This document shows positions 28,793-38,450 of a stretch of 64,000 nt of DNA, piece after piece (the first letter of the stretch is position 1; the number at the start of each line of letters is the position of its first letter). Below the pieces are notes generated by a model. That model did not search any database, had not been told where the DNA came from, and was given only the letters and a program-made list of their open reading frames with translations. Origin of the DNA: Lachnospira sp. UBA4346 (GTDB lineage: Bacteria; Bacillota; Clostridia; Lachnospirales; Lachnospiraceae); the NCBI GenBank assembly GCA_002394205.1, contig DGTC01000052.1, forward strand, positions 29,387-93,386, in the 5' to 3' direction. Made by a program: the position numbers and the translations under genes.

Positions 28793-30043
28793 TTATACTT
28801 CCTGCATGTATCGTAACAAATCTTCTACGGTTTCTCTTCTTCGAATTAACTTCACACTTCCATCTTTCTGAATCATTACTTCTGCCGGACGTGGTCTTGA
28901 GTTATATGGTGAAGCCATGCTGTAGCCATACGCACCCGCATCTAATACACATGCCAAATCGCCGCGCTGCATCTTCGGCAACATACGATCCTTTGCAAGT
29001 AAATCACCTGATTCACAGATATTTCCTGTAACTGTCACTTCTTCTAAATCTGTTCTAGGAACGACTTTACCATCTCTTAATACTTCCACATCATGCCAAG
29101 AATCATACATCGAAGGTCTTACTAAGACATTCATACCAATATCTGTACCGACATATTTCTTACCGGCATTCTGCTTCACAGACTGTACTCTTCCTAAAAT
29201 CACACAGCCTTCTGCGACACAATAACGTCCCGGCTCTGATTTAAACAATGGCGCACTGCCGTACTCTTCGACAAATTTATCTAAGATTGGTTCTAAACGC
29301 TTCTTGAAATCTTCCATATTATACTCTGCCTCATCATCTAACTTATGATATGGAATTCCATAACCGCCACCAAAGTCAATGAATTCGAGATTTTCAAAGC
29401 GCATTGCAATACGAAGTAAATTCGTAACTGCTTTTAAATATGGTTCCGGATCCATAAACAACGAACCAATATGCTGATTGATTCCTGCAATTGTAAGATT
29501 ATATTTCTTCGCAATTTCAAAAATCTGGTCAATATCTTCCTCTGCAATACCAAACTTCGTCTTCTTTCCTGCTGTAATAACCTTATCATGATGACCTGCA
29601 CCTACGCCCGGATTAATTCGAACTGCACATTTTCCGCCTGGATTTAATGTACCGAACAATTCCAACTGACAAAGGCTGTCTAAACTTGTCATAATATTGT
29701 GGTCGATTGCAAACTGTAATTCCTCTGCGGATACATTATTTGACACAAAGAAAATACGGTCTGTCGGAAAACCTGCTGCTAGAAGCATTGACATTTCTCC
29801 AATCCCCATCGCATCACAGTTATTTCCTTCTTCTAATGCGAGTTTTAAAATGTGAAGATTTGAATTTGCCTTGATTGAATAATTCGCTGTGTAAGGATAT
29901 TTTGTAATAACCTTTGCAACTGCATCCATATGTGTACGAAGAATCTCCTCATTGTACACATACAATGGACTGCCATACTGTGCTACCAAATCCTCCGGGT
30001 TGTTCCCTTTGAAAAAATCACTATTGTTTACATATGATTCCAT
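28793..30043 (-). CDS. lysA: Diaminopimelate decarboxylase
   Basis: A 416-residue fold-type III PLP enzyme that converts meso-diaminopimelate to lysine, the last step of lysine synthesis. The Schiff-base lysine lies in ANYSIKANSN (near 58). Other family marks are NQHIGSLFMDP, FIDFGGGYGIPYH (phosphate-binding glycines), SEPGRYCVAEG and GNICESGDLLAKDR with the active-site Cys (near 341). It is full length. It lies 74 bp after a GH2 gene on the same strand and is followed by a strong terminator, so it is probably expressed alone or with that gene. Confidence 0.93.
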   Translation of the reverse strand: MESYVNNSDFFKGNNPEDLVAQYGSPLYVYNEEILRTHMDAVAKVITKYPYTANYSIKANSNLHILKLALEEGNNCDAMGIGEMSMLLAAGFPTDRIFFVSNNVSAEELQFAIDHNIMTSLDSLCQLELFGTLNPGGKCAVRINPGVGAGHHDKVITAGKKTKFGIAEEDIDQIFEIAKKYNLTIAGINQHIGSLFMDPEPYLKAVTNLLRIAMRFENLEFIDFGGGYGIPYHKLDDEAEYNMEDFKKRLEPILDKFVEEYGSAPLFKSEPGRYCVAEGCVILGRVQSVKQNAGKKYVGTDIGMNVLVRPSMYDSWHDVEVLRDGKVVPRTDLEEVTVTGNICESGDLLAKDRMLPKMQRGDLACVLDAGAYGYSMASPYNSRPRPAEVMIQKDGSVKLIRRRETVEDLLRYMQEV

Positions 30044-30117
30044 GAAAAACCTTCCTCTCTAAATATATCTATGTAAATGAACTCTCTTCATTTAGCATCT
30101 TATGTTGTTTTGTACAT

Positions 30118-32670
30118 TTATCTCGTAATAGAAAATGCAATTGTAATTTTGTCACCACGCATACCTGATACAACAAGTGTTCCTGCATCATCTTCTCCTG
30201 TCGTTGCAACATAAGTTCCACCACATCCGCCTTGTAATGTAATAATATTTGGTCCAATCAGACCAATACCACCTTGTGCTTCTAAGATAACTGGTTCGTG
30301 ATAATCGGCACACAGATTTCCATTCTGGTCTTTGGCAGTAATGCGAATTGCCGCAACATCATATGTTGTATGCTCATGTAACTGTAACTGCTTACTCTCA
30401 GCCTCTAAATGCACTTCTTTTATCGGTTCTTTTGTTACTGTTTTAACAATCTCTCCTGCCTGTATTGCTTCAAAACGATATGTTGCCGGTACCTCATCTA
30501 CAATATATTTCTGATATAATGCATTTAACTCCTGCTCTTTGATATGATGCAGCGTACTTAATTTCGTTGCACGCATCTTTAAATCAATCGAAGTGATCTG
30601 TCCTTCCTTCGCCATTGCCATGAGCAGCTTCTTTACATCTTCTGATTTTCCACGAGAAAATCCTTCTTCCTTCTCTAAACGTTCTCCAATTAGGTCATTG
30701 ACACATATCGGATAATACATATCCTGCGTCTGCATGCCCTTCTTTCCCGTCGTATGACGTTCTACCGGATATTCCTTTAAGAAAATATCATTTTTGTATA
30801 CACGAACAGAATCTGCATTACTCCACACATAAATATCCTTCCAATATCCACCATCAAAATCCCCTGTATTCATAGACGATGCAACTTCTAATACAGGTGC
30901 TTTGCCCATACATGCATATACAGCTGCTGCCAGTTTTGGATTCCGGAAACCATCCATTAAACCATCATAACGCACACCATCCTGCATTCCAGAACCTGTG
31001 CGTGTCTGGGTATCTGTCATAAATTGAACAAATCCGCCTGCCACCTGTTCATTTTCATATAATTGCTGCAATTGTTTCCCATGGAATTGTGCAAATTCAA
31101 GCTGTCTTGCCGCAGAATCCGTCATCTTTGTCGGATGAGCCTGTCTTCCATAAAAAACAAATTGTGCCCTTGCTCCCCGCGTCACATCTAATGTATGTAC
31201 AATCGACTCTGACATCTGTGACAATGCTTCATCCTTTTCTGTATCTGTATTCCACAGCACAACAGACGGATGTTTTCTATTTGCAAAAATACATTCTTCT
31301 ACATCCTGACAGAATATTTTCTTCCAAATTTCCTGTTCTTCTTCTGACTCCGTCGTATCTGCAATGTTCTTCGTAAAATCTACCACAACAAAGATTCCTC
31401 TGCGGTCACATGCTTCCAAAAAATCCTGTGAAGTACAGAAATTCTTCAAACAAACGGTATTCATTCCTAATTCTTCCTGAATAATACCTGCCTCAAAGTC
31501 CTGCATAGATGTCGGCATTGCCAGTCCGACATATGGAAATGCTTCTTTCTGTTCAATTCCACGTATAACTTGCTTCTTTCCATTCAGATAGAAACCATCT
31601 TTGCGAAATTCTACGATTCGAAGACCAAATGTTGTTGCATAATCATCAAAAAACATTTCCTCTTCCTGCTCTTTCACAATCGCATTTTTCGAAAAATCTG
31701 TTACATTTTTAACAATATGTCTGCGAAGTGTAGCACGGATTTCATATTTCTGCGGATTATACATATCCCAAAACAGCAAATCATCCACAGGCTGTACACA
31801 GGTAATCACATGACGGCCTACTTCTCCCACAACGCCTGCAAATTCTTTCCCTGTCAACTTATTTCGCAATGTCTGTAATACTTCCTGTTCCTTTGTCTTA
31901 TTCCCAAATCTTACCTCTTTGGAAATATCCAACTGCGGAAGTTCTCTAACAAGATTTCCTTCTAAATCATAGATGCCAAGTTCCGCATAGTATCCCTTTT
32001 GCCCTAAGATCCCCACCTTGTCCGCAAATGTAATTTCATATGTAAAGACATCTGTTGATATCTCTGGTATCTGTATGAGAGCTTTCTTCTTATCCTTATC
32101 AGGATGTTCTGCTTCGTACTGTGTCTGTCTGCGTCTTATATATTCTTCCTTTTTACCCGGATATACATAAATATCTTCTATATAAATAGGGTTTTTAATA
32201 TCTAAATAGACTTCTCCGTAAATACCACCAAACGCTAAATTTTCGTGATTTTTTGTAAATGGCGGCTGATTCAACTGTGTTCTACTGTCCAAACGAACCG
32301 CTACAATATTTGCACGATCATATACTACAAGACCTGTAATATCCACCGTAAATGATGTATACCCACTTCGATGAACGGTTGCAACTGTTCCGTTGACATA
32401 CACGGTTGCTTCATGCGCAGCCCCTTCAAATGTCAGCAGAATGGTCTTACCAATATATGCCTGTCCCAATTCAAATGTCGTACGATAACCGGTAACTTTT
32501 TCGCAATCACTTTCTTTTGCATAGTTTCGTGGCATCAATGTATTGGCATGTGGCAAACGCACCATATCTGCCTGCTCATTTTCATAACCGCTTTCTATCA
32601 TTTCTGGCTGAAATTCATCTACAAACTGCCAGTTATTATTCAAATATATCCTTGACTCATACTGTTCCAT
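30118..32670 (-). CDS. Glycoside hydrolase family 2 protein
   Basis: Predicted 850-residue cytoplasmic glycosidase. Start ATG at 32670, six bases after GGAG; upstream codons come from the neighbouring repeat. The N-terminal jelly-roll has NNNWQFVDEFQP and VRLPHANTLMPRNY, then TFEGAAHEATVYVNG and FGGIYGEVYLDI. The barrel domain has KHPSVVLWNTDTEKD, aligning Glu478 with the LacZ acid/base, but the preceding near-invariant Asn reads Thr. LEFAQFHGKQL aligns with LacZ EYAHAMGNSL (Glu525), though the spacing to Glu478 is short. A C-terminal Ig-like domain follows. Substrate unclear; activity should not be assumed. Confidence 0.85.
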   Translation of the reverse strand: MEQYESRIYLNNNWQFVDEFQPEMIESGYENEQADMVRLPHANTLMPRNYAKESDCEKVTGYRTTFELGQAYIGKTILLTFEGAAHEATVYVNGTVATVHRSGYTSFTVDITGLVVYDRANIVAVRLDSRTQLNQPPFTKNHENLAFGGIYGEVYLDIKNPIYIEDIYVYPGKKEEYIRRRQTQYEAEHPDKDKKKALIQIPEISTDVFTYEITFADKVGILGQKGYYAELGIYDLEGNLVRELPQLDISKEVRFGNKTKEQEVLQTLRNKLTGKEFAGVVGEVGRHVITCVQPVDDLLFWDMYNPQKYEIRATLRRHIVKNVTDFSKNAIVKEQEEEMFFDDYATTFGLRIVEFRKDGFYLNGKKQVIRGIEQKEAFPYVGLAMPTSMQDFEAGIIQEELGMNTVCLKNFCTSQDFLEACDRRGIFVVVDFTKNIADTTESEEEQEIWKKIFCQDVEECIFANRKHPSVVLWNTDTEKDEALSQMSESIVHTLDVTRGARAQFVFYGRQAHPTKMTDSAARQLEFAQFHGKQLQQLYENEQVAGGFVQFMTDTQTRTGSGMQDGVRYDGLMDGFRNPKLAAAVYACMGKAPVLEVASSMNTGDFDGGYWKDIYVWSNADSVRVYKNDIFLKEYPVERHTTGKKGMQTQDMYYPICVNDLIGERLEKEEGFSRGKSEDVKKLLMAMAKEGQITSIDLKMRATKLSTLHHIKEQELNALYQKYIVDEVPATYRFEAIQAGEIVKTVTKEPIKEVHLEAESKQLQLHEHTTYDVAAIRITAKDQNGNLCADYHEPVILEAQGGIGLIGPNIITLQGGCGGTYVATTGEDDAGTLVVSGMRGDKITIAFSITR

Positions 32671-32716
32671 AATAATCTCCAATCTGAGAATGTATGTACG
32701 AATTACTTTCTGTTTT

Positions 32717-32745
32717 ACTATAACATTACCGTAGTGCTGTGTCAA
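32717..32745 (-). promoter_or_regulatory. GH2 gene promoter
   Basis: Minus strand TTGACA (32745-32740), a 17-bp spacer and TATAGT (32722-32717). Repeat copy C begins four bases upstream of the -35. Confidence 0.75.
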
Positions 32746-32749
32746 AATA

Positions 32750-33875
32750 ATTTCCGATTTAACGAGCAGTGCCAAAAAGAAATAACAAATACTCGATGGG
32801 AGCTTGCTCACTAGAGAGGATTTGTTATTTCTTTTTGATAGTGCGACTGCACGGATGAGCAAGGAGCGCAGCGAATTGCGAATCGCACTGCGTAATGTAG
32901 TGGGATGCTACAAAGAAACTTTTAAACGAACGGACGGTCAAGTCCCATATCATCCTTGTCAGATGTGCTTCATTTGCTACTCGTTGCCTTGCGCTTATTA
33001 TGGGCAGTCGCGCAAACTCGCCTGCGGCTCAAACAGTGCGACTTTGTGCCCATGCGACGCGGCAACTCCTCACGCAAGCCTTGCAATCATCTGCCAAAGA
33101 TGAATGAGACTTTCCCTGTGTATCTTAAGATTTACAAATGTAATCCATAAATATCGGGCTATAAACAACCATAACAATCAATGTCCATTGGAATCATTAT
33201 CACGATGATTCTAATAAATTGTAGTTGCAATTTAAACAATCGTTAAATTTTTCACCATTGTACATTCGATTAAAAACAAATACTTTCCGAACACAGACGT
33301 ATACTAAAAAATACACGAATAAAATGACACGCAGCAAACGAACAATTGAAAAGAAAAATTCATACTCGTTCGAATCGCAATTAAATACATTGGTCAGCGA
33401 TACTCCTCCGGAATCCCAACACCCCTTCGTCAGCACCCACACCCAGTAGGTTTTGTGGCGATGCCGAAAGTAGCTATGCACCAGAGAATATATTGATGAA
33501 GTAAAACACAGCAAGCAGGAAAATATTATTTGGATGACTGCAACTTGTTTGAGCCGTAGGCGAGTTTGCGTTTCTACCAGAATTCATCTTTCCATCTCTT
33601 CGTCCGTTAAAGCAATCCACTAGGAATAACCAATACAGTCCAACAGCCACCCACGCCCAAAGGTTTGTGGCGATGCCGTAAGTAGATACGCATCGGAGAA
33701 TATCTTGATTGAATGAAACTCAGCATATCGGAAAAATAATTTATTTTGAAAAGCGCACTGTTTGAGCCGTAGGCGAGTTTGCGTTTTCAAAATAAATTTA
33801 TCTTTTTCGATAGGCGTCCGTACGCCACAAAATTTCCGTTATCTATCAGGCAGAGTACATCCACAAACCGAAATT
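32750..33875 (+). repeat. Dispersed structured repeat, long copy (C)
   Basis: 1,126 bp, same family as copy B but inverted. Ends: ATTTCCGATTTAACG at 32750 and CCACAAACCGAAATT to 33875, flanked by TA at 32748-32749 and 33876-33877. Successive hairpins: 32775-32835 (AGAAATAACAAATAC arms), a GGGCA...TGCCC-type stem near 33000-33050, an imperfect one near 33525-33580, and 33726-33812 with long A/T-rich arms. The loop sequence GAGCCGTAGGCGAG, or its complement, appears three times. No credible coding frame. The right end supplies the last base of the cotJC stop codon. Confidence 0.9.
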
Positions 33876-34501
33876 TAACAATTTTCCGTCTTATTATCCC
33901 AGAACTGCTTATCAAATTCCGGATTAAAGAAATAGTAGTTATTACAATCAAGATGCTGTTTTATCTGTTCTAGTGCCTCACCAAATCTTTGAAAATGCAC
34001 AATTTCTCTTGCACGTAAGAATTTCAACGGTTCTCTAATTTCCGGATCGTCAATCATACGAAGCAGATTATCGTAGACTGTTCTTGCTTTCTGCTCTGCT
34101 GCGAGATTTTCTGTTAAATCTGTAATCGGATCTCCTTTGGACTGAAATTCAATTGCTGAAAATGGTAATCCTGCTGCTGCCTGCGGCCATAGTGCTGTCG
34201 TATGGTCTATATAATACGCATCAAACCCTTGTGCTTTCGCATCTTCGATTGTGAGATTTTTTGTCAACTGATATACCATCGCACATATCATTTCCATATG
34301 TGCCAACTCTTCCGTTCCAATATCCGTGAGCAATCCACCGACTGCCTTGACCGGCATTGTGTAACGCTGTGCTAAATAACGCATAGAGGCTGATAATTCT
34401 CCATCCGGGCCACCATACTGACTAATAATCAACTGTGCTGTCTTCGGGCATGTCTTTGTTATATTTACTGGAAATTCCAAATTCTTTTCATAAAACCACA
34501 T
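33875..34501 (-). CDS. cotJC: Spore-coat manganese catalase CotJC
   Basis: A 208-residue di-manganese catalase of the spore coat. Metal ligands can be traced: GELSASMRYLAQRY (first Glu), GTEELAHMEM (Glu and His, near 64-67), AAEQKAR (Glu) and LRAREIVHFQRFG (Glu/His, near 170). Family members break down hydrogen peroxide at the spore surface. It starts after AAGGAGG and is 13 bp downstream of the fused cotJA-cotJB gene, the usual cotJ operon order. Joining the DNA on both sides of repeat C would extend the protein by about seven residues, so the insertion may have trimmed its C-terminus. Confidence 0.9.
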   Translation of the reverse strand: MWFYEKNLEFPVNITKTCPKTAQLIISQYGGPDGELSASMRYLAQRYTMPVKAVGGLLTDIGTEELAHMEMICAMVYQLTKNLTIEDAKAQGFDAYYIDHTTALWPQAAAGLPFSAIEFQSKGDPITDLTENLAAEQKARTVYDNLLRMIDDPEIREPLKFLRAREIVHFQRFGEALEQIKQHLDCNNYYFFNPEFDKQFWDNKTENC

Positions 34502-34514
34502 ACATTTTTCCTCC

Positions 34515-34892
34515 TTAATCCCATGGTGCTACATCACAACACTGCTCACTGCAGCAATCCATCGTTAATGGATAATACTCCTTGGAAAATTCTTCCATTG
34601 CTGCTTTTCTCTGTTTTTGAAGCTGTTGTTTCATGTGCAGTGCATCCGCATCTTCGGGGTGCGTATCAAGATATAACTGTACATCAATTAAAGAAAACGT
34701 ACATTCCTGCAAGGATAACAATGCAATTTCCGTTTCACTGTGTGGCTGTGCCTCACAACATTTTTCCTGTTCTTCTACGAAAAACGGTCGATACAACTCC
34801 GGAAAAATCGTACCTTTCTGAAATCCTTCTTTACAATCATACGTTGTATTCCACTTCTGCTTTGCCACAGAAGCAATTGCAATTTCTGACAT
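34515..34892 (-). CDS. Spore-coat protein CotJA-CotJB fusion
   Basis: A 125-residue protein whose first part (KGTIFPELYRPFF, near 24-36) resembles the short proline- and Tyr-containing CotJA, and whose second part (LLSLQECTFSLIDVQLYLDTHPEDADAL to FSKEYYPLTMD, near 58-112) is CotJB. In Bacillus these are separate genes in cotJABC. The tail is Cys-rich (DCCSEQCC). It directly precedes cotJC and should be co-expressed late in sporulation. The coat function is by family; the fusion is read directly from the frame. Confidence 0.75.
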   Translation of the reverse strand: MSEIAIASVAKQKWNTTYDCKEGFQKGTIFPELYRPFFVEEQEKCCEAQPHSETEIALLSLQECTFSLIDVQLYLDTHPEDADALHMKQQLQKQRKAAMEEFSKEYYPLTMDCCSEQCCDVAPWD

Positions 34893-35023
34893 CTGACTTC
34901 CTCCTCGTTTCTTTCACTCTTTACAAACTTCCACATACGAATCAAATCTTGATTCAATCGTAGTATGTGAAAATTGAAGAAACTTATGTTGGAAATGAAG
35001 ATGTATATTTTGGTATTTTTCCT

Positions 35024-35560
35024 TTATTTGTCTTTCCCAGACACATAACACGCCGCCATCGACAAACTCATTATGATTCCAACGCTAAACATCTCAATCA
35101 ATGGCAGATATGCAGTATATGTAAGAAATGAGTAGTGTGCAAGGAAACGAATGATGCTTGCAAGTATCTGCGTTACAATGCCAATTTTTATTGCCAATTT
35201 CCACATAATTGCCAATTTTGCATATAACATCATTTTTAAATCAACTGGGATATACCGAAACTTTGTGAAAACATTCACTTTCTTCTGTTCTTCGGTTATA
35301 AATATCATGCCTTCTGTGAGCGTGCTAATTCCAAGCAATACAAAAAATAGCATAATGAAATTGATTCGTGCCCCTTCATTCACTTCCTCTGCATGCAGCG
35401 GAATCAGATAGAGACACTGTCCAAGTCCTACACAGAACCAGCCAACCAGCGTTGTCAGAGAATTCTGTATAATCTTTCTTTGTCGTTCTTCTAAAACCAT
35501 TTGTTGTTTGATTTGCATCATCCATTCGTTCATTGCGTTTATCATCGAATCATCCTGCAA
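35024..35560 (-). CDS. ABC transporter membrane subunit (second pair of YtrA-type operon)
   Basis: A 178-residue protein with four predicted membrane helices (near 37-55, 65-85, 115-138, 148-170) after a charged N-terminus. The start is a TTG at 35560, supported by GGAG nine bases upstream; an ATG five codons in has no ribosome site. It has no clear family beyond ABC-2-like small membrane subunits, and the role is assigned from position: it follows an ATPase gene by 30 bp at the end of a five-gene GntR-controlled operon. Confidence 0.6.
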   Translation of the reverse strand: MQDDSMINAMNEWMMQIKQQMVLEERQRKIIQNSLTTLVGWFCVGLGQCLYLIPLHAEEVNEGARINFIMLFFVLLGISTLTEGMIFITEEQKKVNVFTKFRYIPVDLKMMLYAKLAIMWKLAIKIGIVTQILASIIRFLAHYSFLTYTAYLPLIEMFSVGIIMSLSMAACYVSGKDK

Positions 35561-35590
35561 TTCGACTTACTCCTTTCTGATTAATCCTCT

Positions 35591-36271
35591 CTATTCATTC
35601 CAGCCCTGATGTGTAATTCTGCCATTTTCCATCGTTACAAGATAATCGCCAATCTGCGCAATATCTTTCTCTAAATGTGTTGTCATAATAATTGTAATTT
35701 CTTCCAATGCCACAACCTCCTGCAATAATTCTAAGAATTCTCTGCGAAATACTGCATCTAATCCACCTGTCGGCTCATCTAACACTAGAAGTTTCGGATG
35801 ATGTGCCAATGCAAATGCCAACTGATATTTCACATACGTTCCTTTTGACATCACAAAAAGCGCACCATATTCCGGAATCTCAAATTTTTTTAATAATTCA
35901 TGAAAATATGCAGAATCCCAATTCGTATAATAAGGTGCATAAATTTCTTCATTCTGCTTAATTCCCAAACTATCCATAAAATGCTGTTCTTCCGATACAA
36001 TACCAATGTTTTGAAGTACCTGTATACGATGTTCTTTTAATTCCAAACCATCTATACATACCTGACCGGTATAGTCTGAGATTGCACCTGTAAGCATCCG
36101 AAGAAGTGTGGATTTTCCGGCTCCATTTTTGCCTTCGATACAAGTGATATATCCTCTTGGAATCTGTAAATCAATCTCCTGCAATGCAAAGTGTTTGTAT
36201 TGCACACCCGCTTGTATACAGGATACAATATATTCTGTTGTCTCAGCTTCCTCTTGTAGATTCATTTCCAT
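35591..36271 (-). CDS. ABC transporter ATP-binding protein
   Basis: A 226-residue ATPase with Walker A GKNGAGKST, a short helical region, a degenerate signature MSKGTYVKYQLAFAL and Walker B LLVLDEPTGGLD. The xSKG signature is common in YtrB/E-like exporters of GntR-controlled operons. The start follows GGAG by five bases. It pairs with the downstream four-helix membrane protein and is the second ATPase of the operon. Confidence 0.85.
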   Translation of the reverse strand: MEMNLQEEAETTEYIVSCIQAGVQYKHFALQEIDLQIPRGYITCIEGKNGAGKSTLLRMLTGAISDYTGQVCIDGLELKEHRIQVLQNIGIVSEEQHFMDSLGIKQNEEIYAPYYTNWDSAYFHELLKKFEIPEYGALFVMSKGTYVKYQLAFALAHHPKLLVLDEPTGGLDAVFRREFLELLQEVVALEEITIIMTTHLEKDIAQIGDYLVTMENGRITHQGWNE

Positions 36272-36373
36272 AAAAACTCCTTTCCTATCTTCTAGTCTGT
36301 ATTGATTTATGTGTAATATACGAGGACATTCTTTTCATGTCACTTTCTATACGTTTGTTAATTGAAGCTCTCC

Positions 36374-36748
36374 CTATATTTCTTCATATAACACTGTAAC
36401 CAAATCCTGTACCTGTTCAAGGCTTAATCCGGCCTGTTTTGCATCCTGAATGAGTTTTGCAAATTGTTCTTCTAAAAGAATGGTCTGCTTCTCCTTGACA
36501 CGCTCTTCATTGATTCCGCACACATAGAACCCTTTTCCTGCAACTGCTTCAATCAAGTGTTCCTTTTCTAATTCTTCATACGCGCGTTTTGTTGTAATAA
36601 CACTTACCCCTAAGTCCTTTGCAAGCATACGAATGGACGGCATCGCCTCTCCCGTTACCAATTCTTTCTTTAAAATTGCCTCCCGAACTTGATTGACAAT
36701 CTGCTCATAGATTGCAAAGGTCGATTGGTCTGATATGATAATTTTCAT
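36374..36748 (-). CDS. GntR-family regulator (YtrA subfamily)
   Basis: A 124-residue regulator with the winged-helix GntR domain only: FAIYEQIVNQVREAILKKEL, AMPSIRMLAKDLGVSVITTKRAYEELE (recognition helix), then a short helical tail of about 45 residues, the size of YtrA rather than the effector-domain types. In Bacillus, YtrA represses its own ABC operon and responds to cell-wall antibiotics. Here it is in the middle of the operon, overlapping the upstream membrane-protein gene by four bases. The palindrome at 38451-38492 is its likely operator. Confidence 0.9.
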   Translation of the reverse strand: MKIIISDQSTFAIYEQIVNQVREAILKKELVTGEAMPSIRMLAKDLGVSVITTKRAYEELEKEHLIEAVAGKGFYVCGINEERVKEKQTILLEEQFAKLIQDAKQAGLSLEQVQDLVTVLYEEI

Positions 36749-37467
36749 CTTGAATTTCTCCCCTTTATAGAACGCTCCCTATTGGTATTTTCTAACTGTG
36801 CACGCTCATATCCTGCCATTGCAACCACACTGATTCGATAATATTTCCGATAAAAATGAATGACACCCCAGATGTTTGTCGCCACAATCAATGCTTCAAA
36901 AATCATCGGTATTACAAAATTGACATGGTTTTCACTACCCAAATCCGTAATCAGGAACACCTCAAGCATCATCACCATAACATAAATCATATGAAGCACT
37001 CCCAAAAAACTGATATCCACTGACAAATAACGCAAATATACGGTATAATTCACAACATAATCTAACGCTGCAACTGTCACTATCGCAACAATGGTTTCTA
37101 ACGGATGTATTTGACCTGACAGCCCCATAAATAATACAGAACCAATTGGTAGAATCCCTGCGCCAATATATCGAAACCAAAAGACATGCTTTGCATAATT
37201 TTCTCTATTTGTTCTCGACACCGGACACAAATGTACTTGCTGCGGCAACTGATGCTTCATGATTGTAACAAGCAGAAACATGATTAAGACAGAAATAAGA
37301 ACCATATCTGACCAATCCCATACTGTATCAGGATTACTGTTTCGGAATAATCCTATAAAATAAGTCGGAAACCATATAAGAAAAAACAGAAATCCATATG
37401 CATCTTTTACATGTTCTGTAAACAAATTCTTGCGAAACATTCTAAAGTCCTGTAACCAGGTTCCCAT
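36745..37467 (-). CDS. ABC transporter membrane subunit (first pair)
   Basis: A membrane protein of about 240 residues with six predicted helices. The ATG at 37467 is preferred because AAAGGGG precedes it by eight bases; an upstream ATG at 37500 would overlap the ATPase gene. The N-terminus MGTWLQDFRMFRKNLFTEHVK and the following helices fit an ABC-2-like permease without a large external loop. It lies directly after the ATPase stop and overlaps the gntR gene, so all are co-translated. Confidence 0.7.
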   Translation of the reverse strand: MGTWLQDFRMFRKNLFTEHVKDAYGFLFFLIWFPTYFIGLFRNSNPDTVWDWSDMVLISVLIMFLLVTIMKHQLPQQVHLCPVSRTNRENYAKHVFWFRYIGAGILPIGSVLFMGLSGQIHPLETIVAIVTVAALDYVVNYTVYLRYLSVDISFLGVLHMIYVMVMMLEVFLITDLGSENHVNFVIPMIFEALIVATNIWGVIHFYRKYYRISVVAMAGYERAQLENTNRERSIKGRNSR

Positions 37468-37468
37468 A

Positions 37469-38386
37469 TCAAACACCCCTTTCCTGTACATGATGTCCAC
37501 AATAATTTCTCATCCACGCCATCTTATCGACACGTTCACTTTTTGTATAGTAATACATCAAATCTTCAATCGTTGGTCTATGTTTCTGATAAGCACCATC
37601 CAACGCATATTCTGCATCTTTGGCAACTAATGCTGTTGTTCCATACGTTCCTTTTTTCCGATACAGCACATATTGCTGCGGCAGAAGATTGATTTTGTAT
37701 TCTTCTGCCTGAACGAGAATAAATGAATCTTTGATATGTTCTATATCATCTGATAGTAGCACCTGTCCTTTATCCATATAGGTAATATAATCTGCCGACT
37801 GTTCTAGGTCTTCCATAATATGTGTTGCAACGAGCACACTTCGTTTCCCGTCTATAACTAGATTTCGCATAATTTCTAATAATTCCTTACGAAATTCCTT
37901 ATCTAGTCCTGCTGCCGGCTCATCAAATACAAATAACTTTGCATCGTGTGATAATGCAAATGCCAGCTGAAATCGAATCTCATTTCCTTTCGATAGCTTC
38001 TTCAATGCAATATCTGGATTTACACCAAATTCTTTTAAATACCGCTCAAATGTTTCTTCATTATATTTACGAAACAATGGTCCATACACGCTGGCGTTCT
38101 TCTTTGCACTCCATCGCTTCTCAAACAATCCCTGATCTAATACCACGCCCAACGATTCTTTAATTTCTTCTTCTGCCACTTCCATCTTCTTTCCGTCAAA
38201 ATAGACTTTTCCGGCATCCATCTGATATAATCCCAAAATCGTCCGAATCAACGTAGACTTTCCACAGCCATTGCTTCCAACAAGTCCCATAATATAGCCT
38301 TTCGGCAAATGAAACTGAATATCTTTCAATGTAAATCGTGGTACTGTAAATGAAAATTTTTTCTGAAGATGTTCCACTCGTAACAT
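37469..38386 (-). CDS. ABC transporter ATP-binding protein (YtrB-like)
   Basis: A 305-residue ATPase, first gene of the operon. Walker A GSNGCGKST, Q-loop VVLDQGLFE, signature LSKGNEIRFQLAFAL, Walker B LFVFDEPAAGLD and H-loop VATHIMEDLE are present. An extra C-terminal region of about 90 residues (after 215) follows, as in YtrB/BcrA-type exporters. The second of two consecutive ATG codons has better spacing to GGAGG. Its promoter contains a 13-bp inverted repeat and abuts repeat copy D. Confidence 0.88.
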   Translation of the reverse strand: MLRVEHLQKKFSFTVPRFTLKDIQFHLPKGYIMGLVGSNGCGKSTLIRTILGLYQMDAGKVYFDGKKMEVAEEEIKESLGVVLDQGLFEKRWSAKKNASVYGPLFRKYNEETFERYLKEFGVNPDIALKKLSKGNEIRFQLAFALSHDAKLFVFDEPAAGLDKEFRKELLEIMRNLVIDGKRSVLVATHIMEDLEQSADYITYMDKGQVLLSDDIEHIKDSFILVQAEEYKINLLPQQYVLYRKKGTYGTTALVAKDAEYALDGAYQKHRPTIEDLMYYYTKSERVDKMAWMRNYCGHHVQERGV

Positions 38387-38450
38387 CATAGCCTCCTATC
38401 TGTAGTAATCTCTTCTACTTATTGTCATTTTAGTGTTCAAATCATATATA

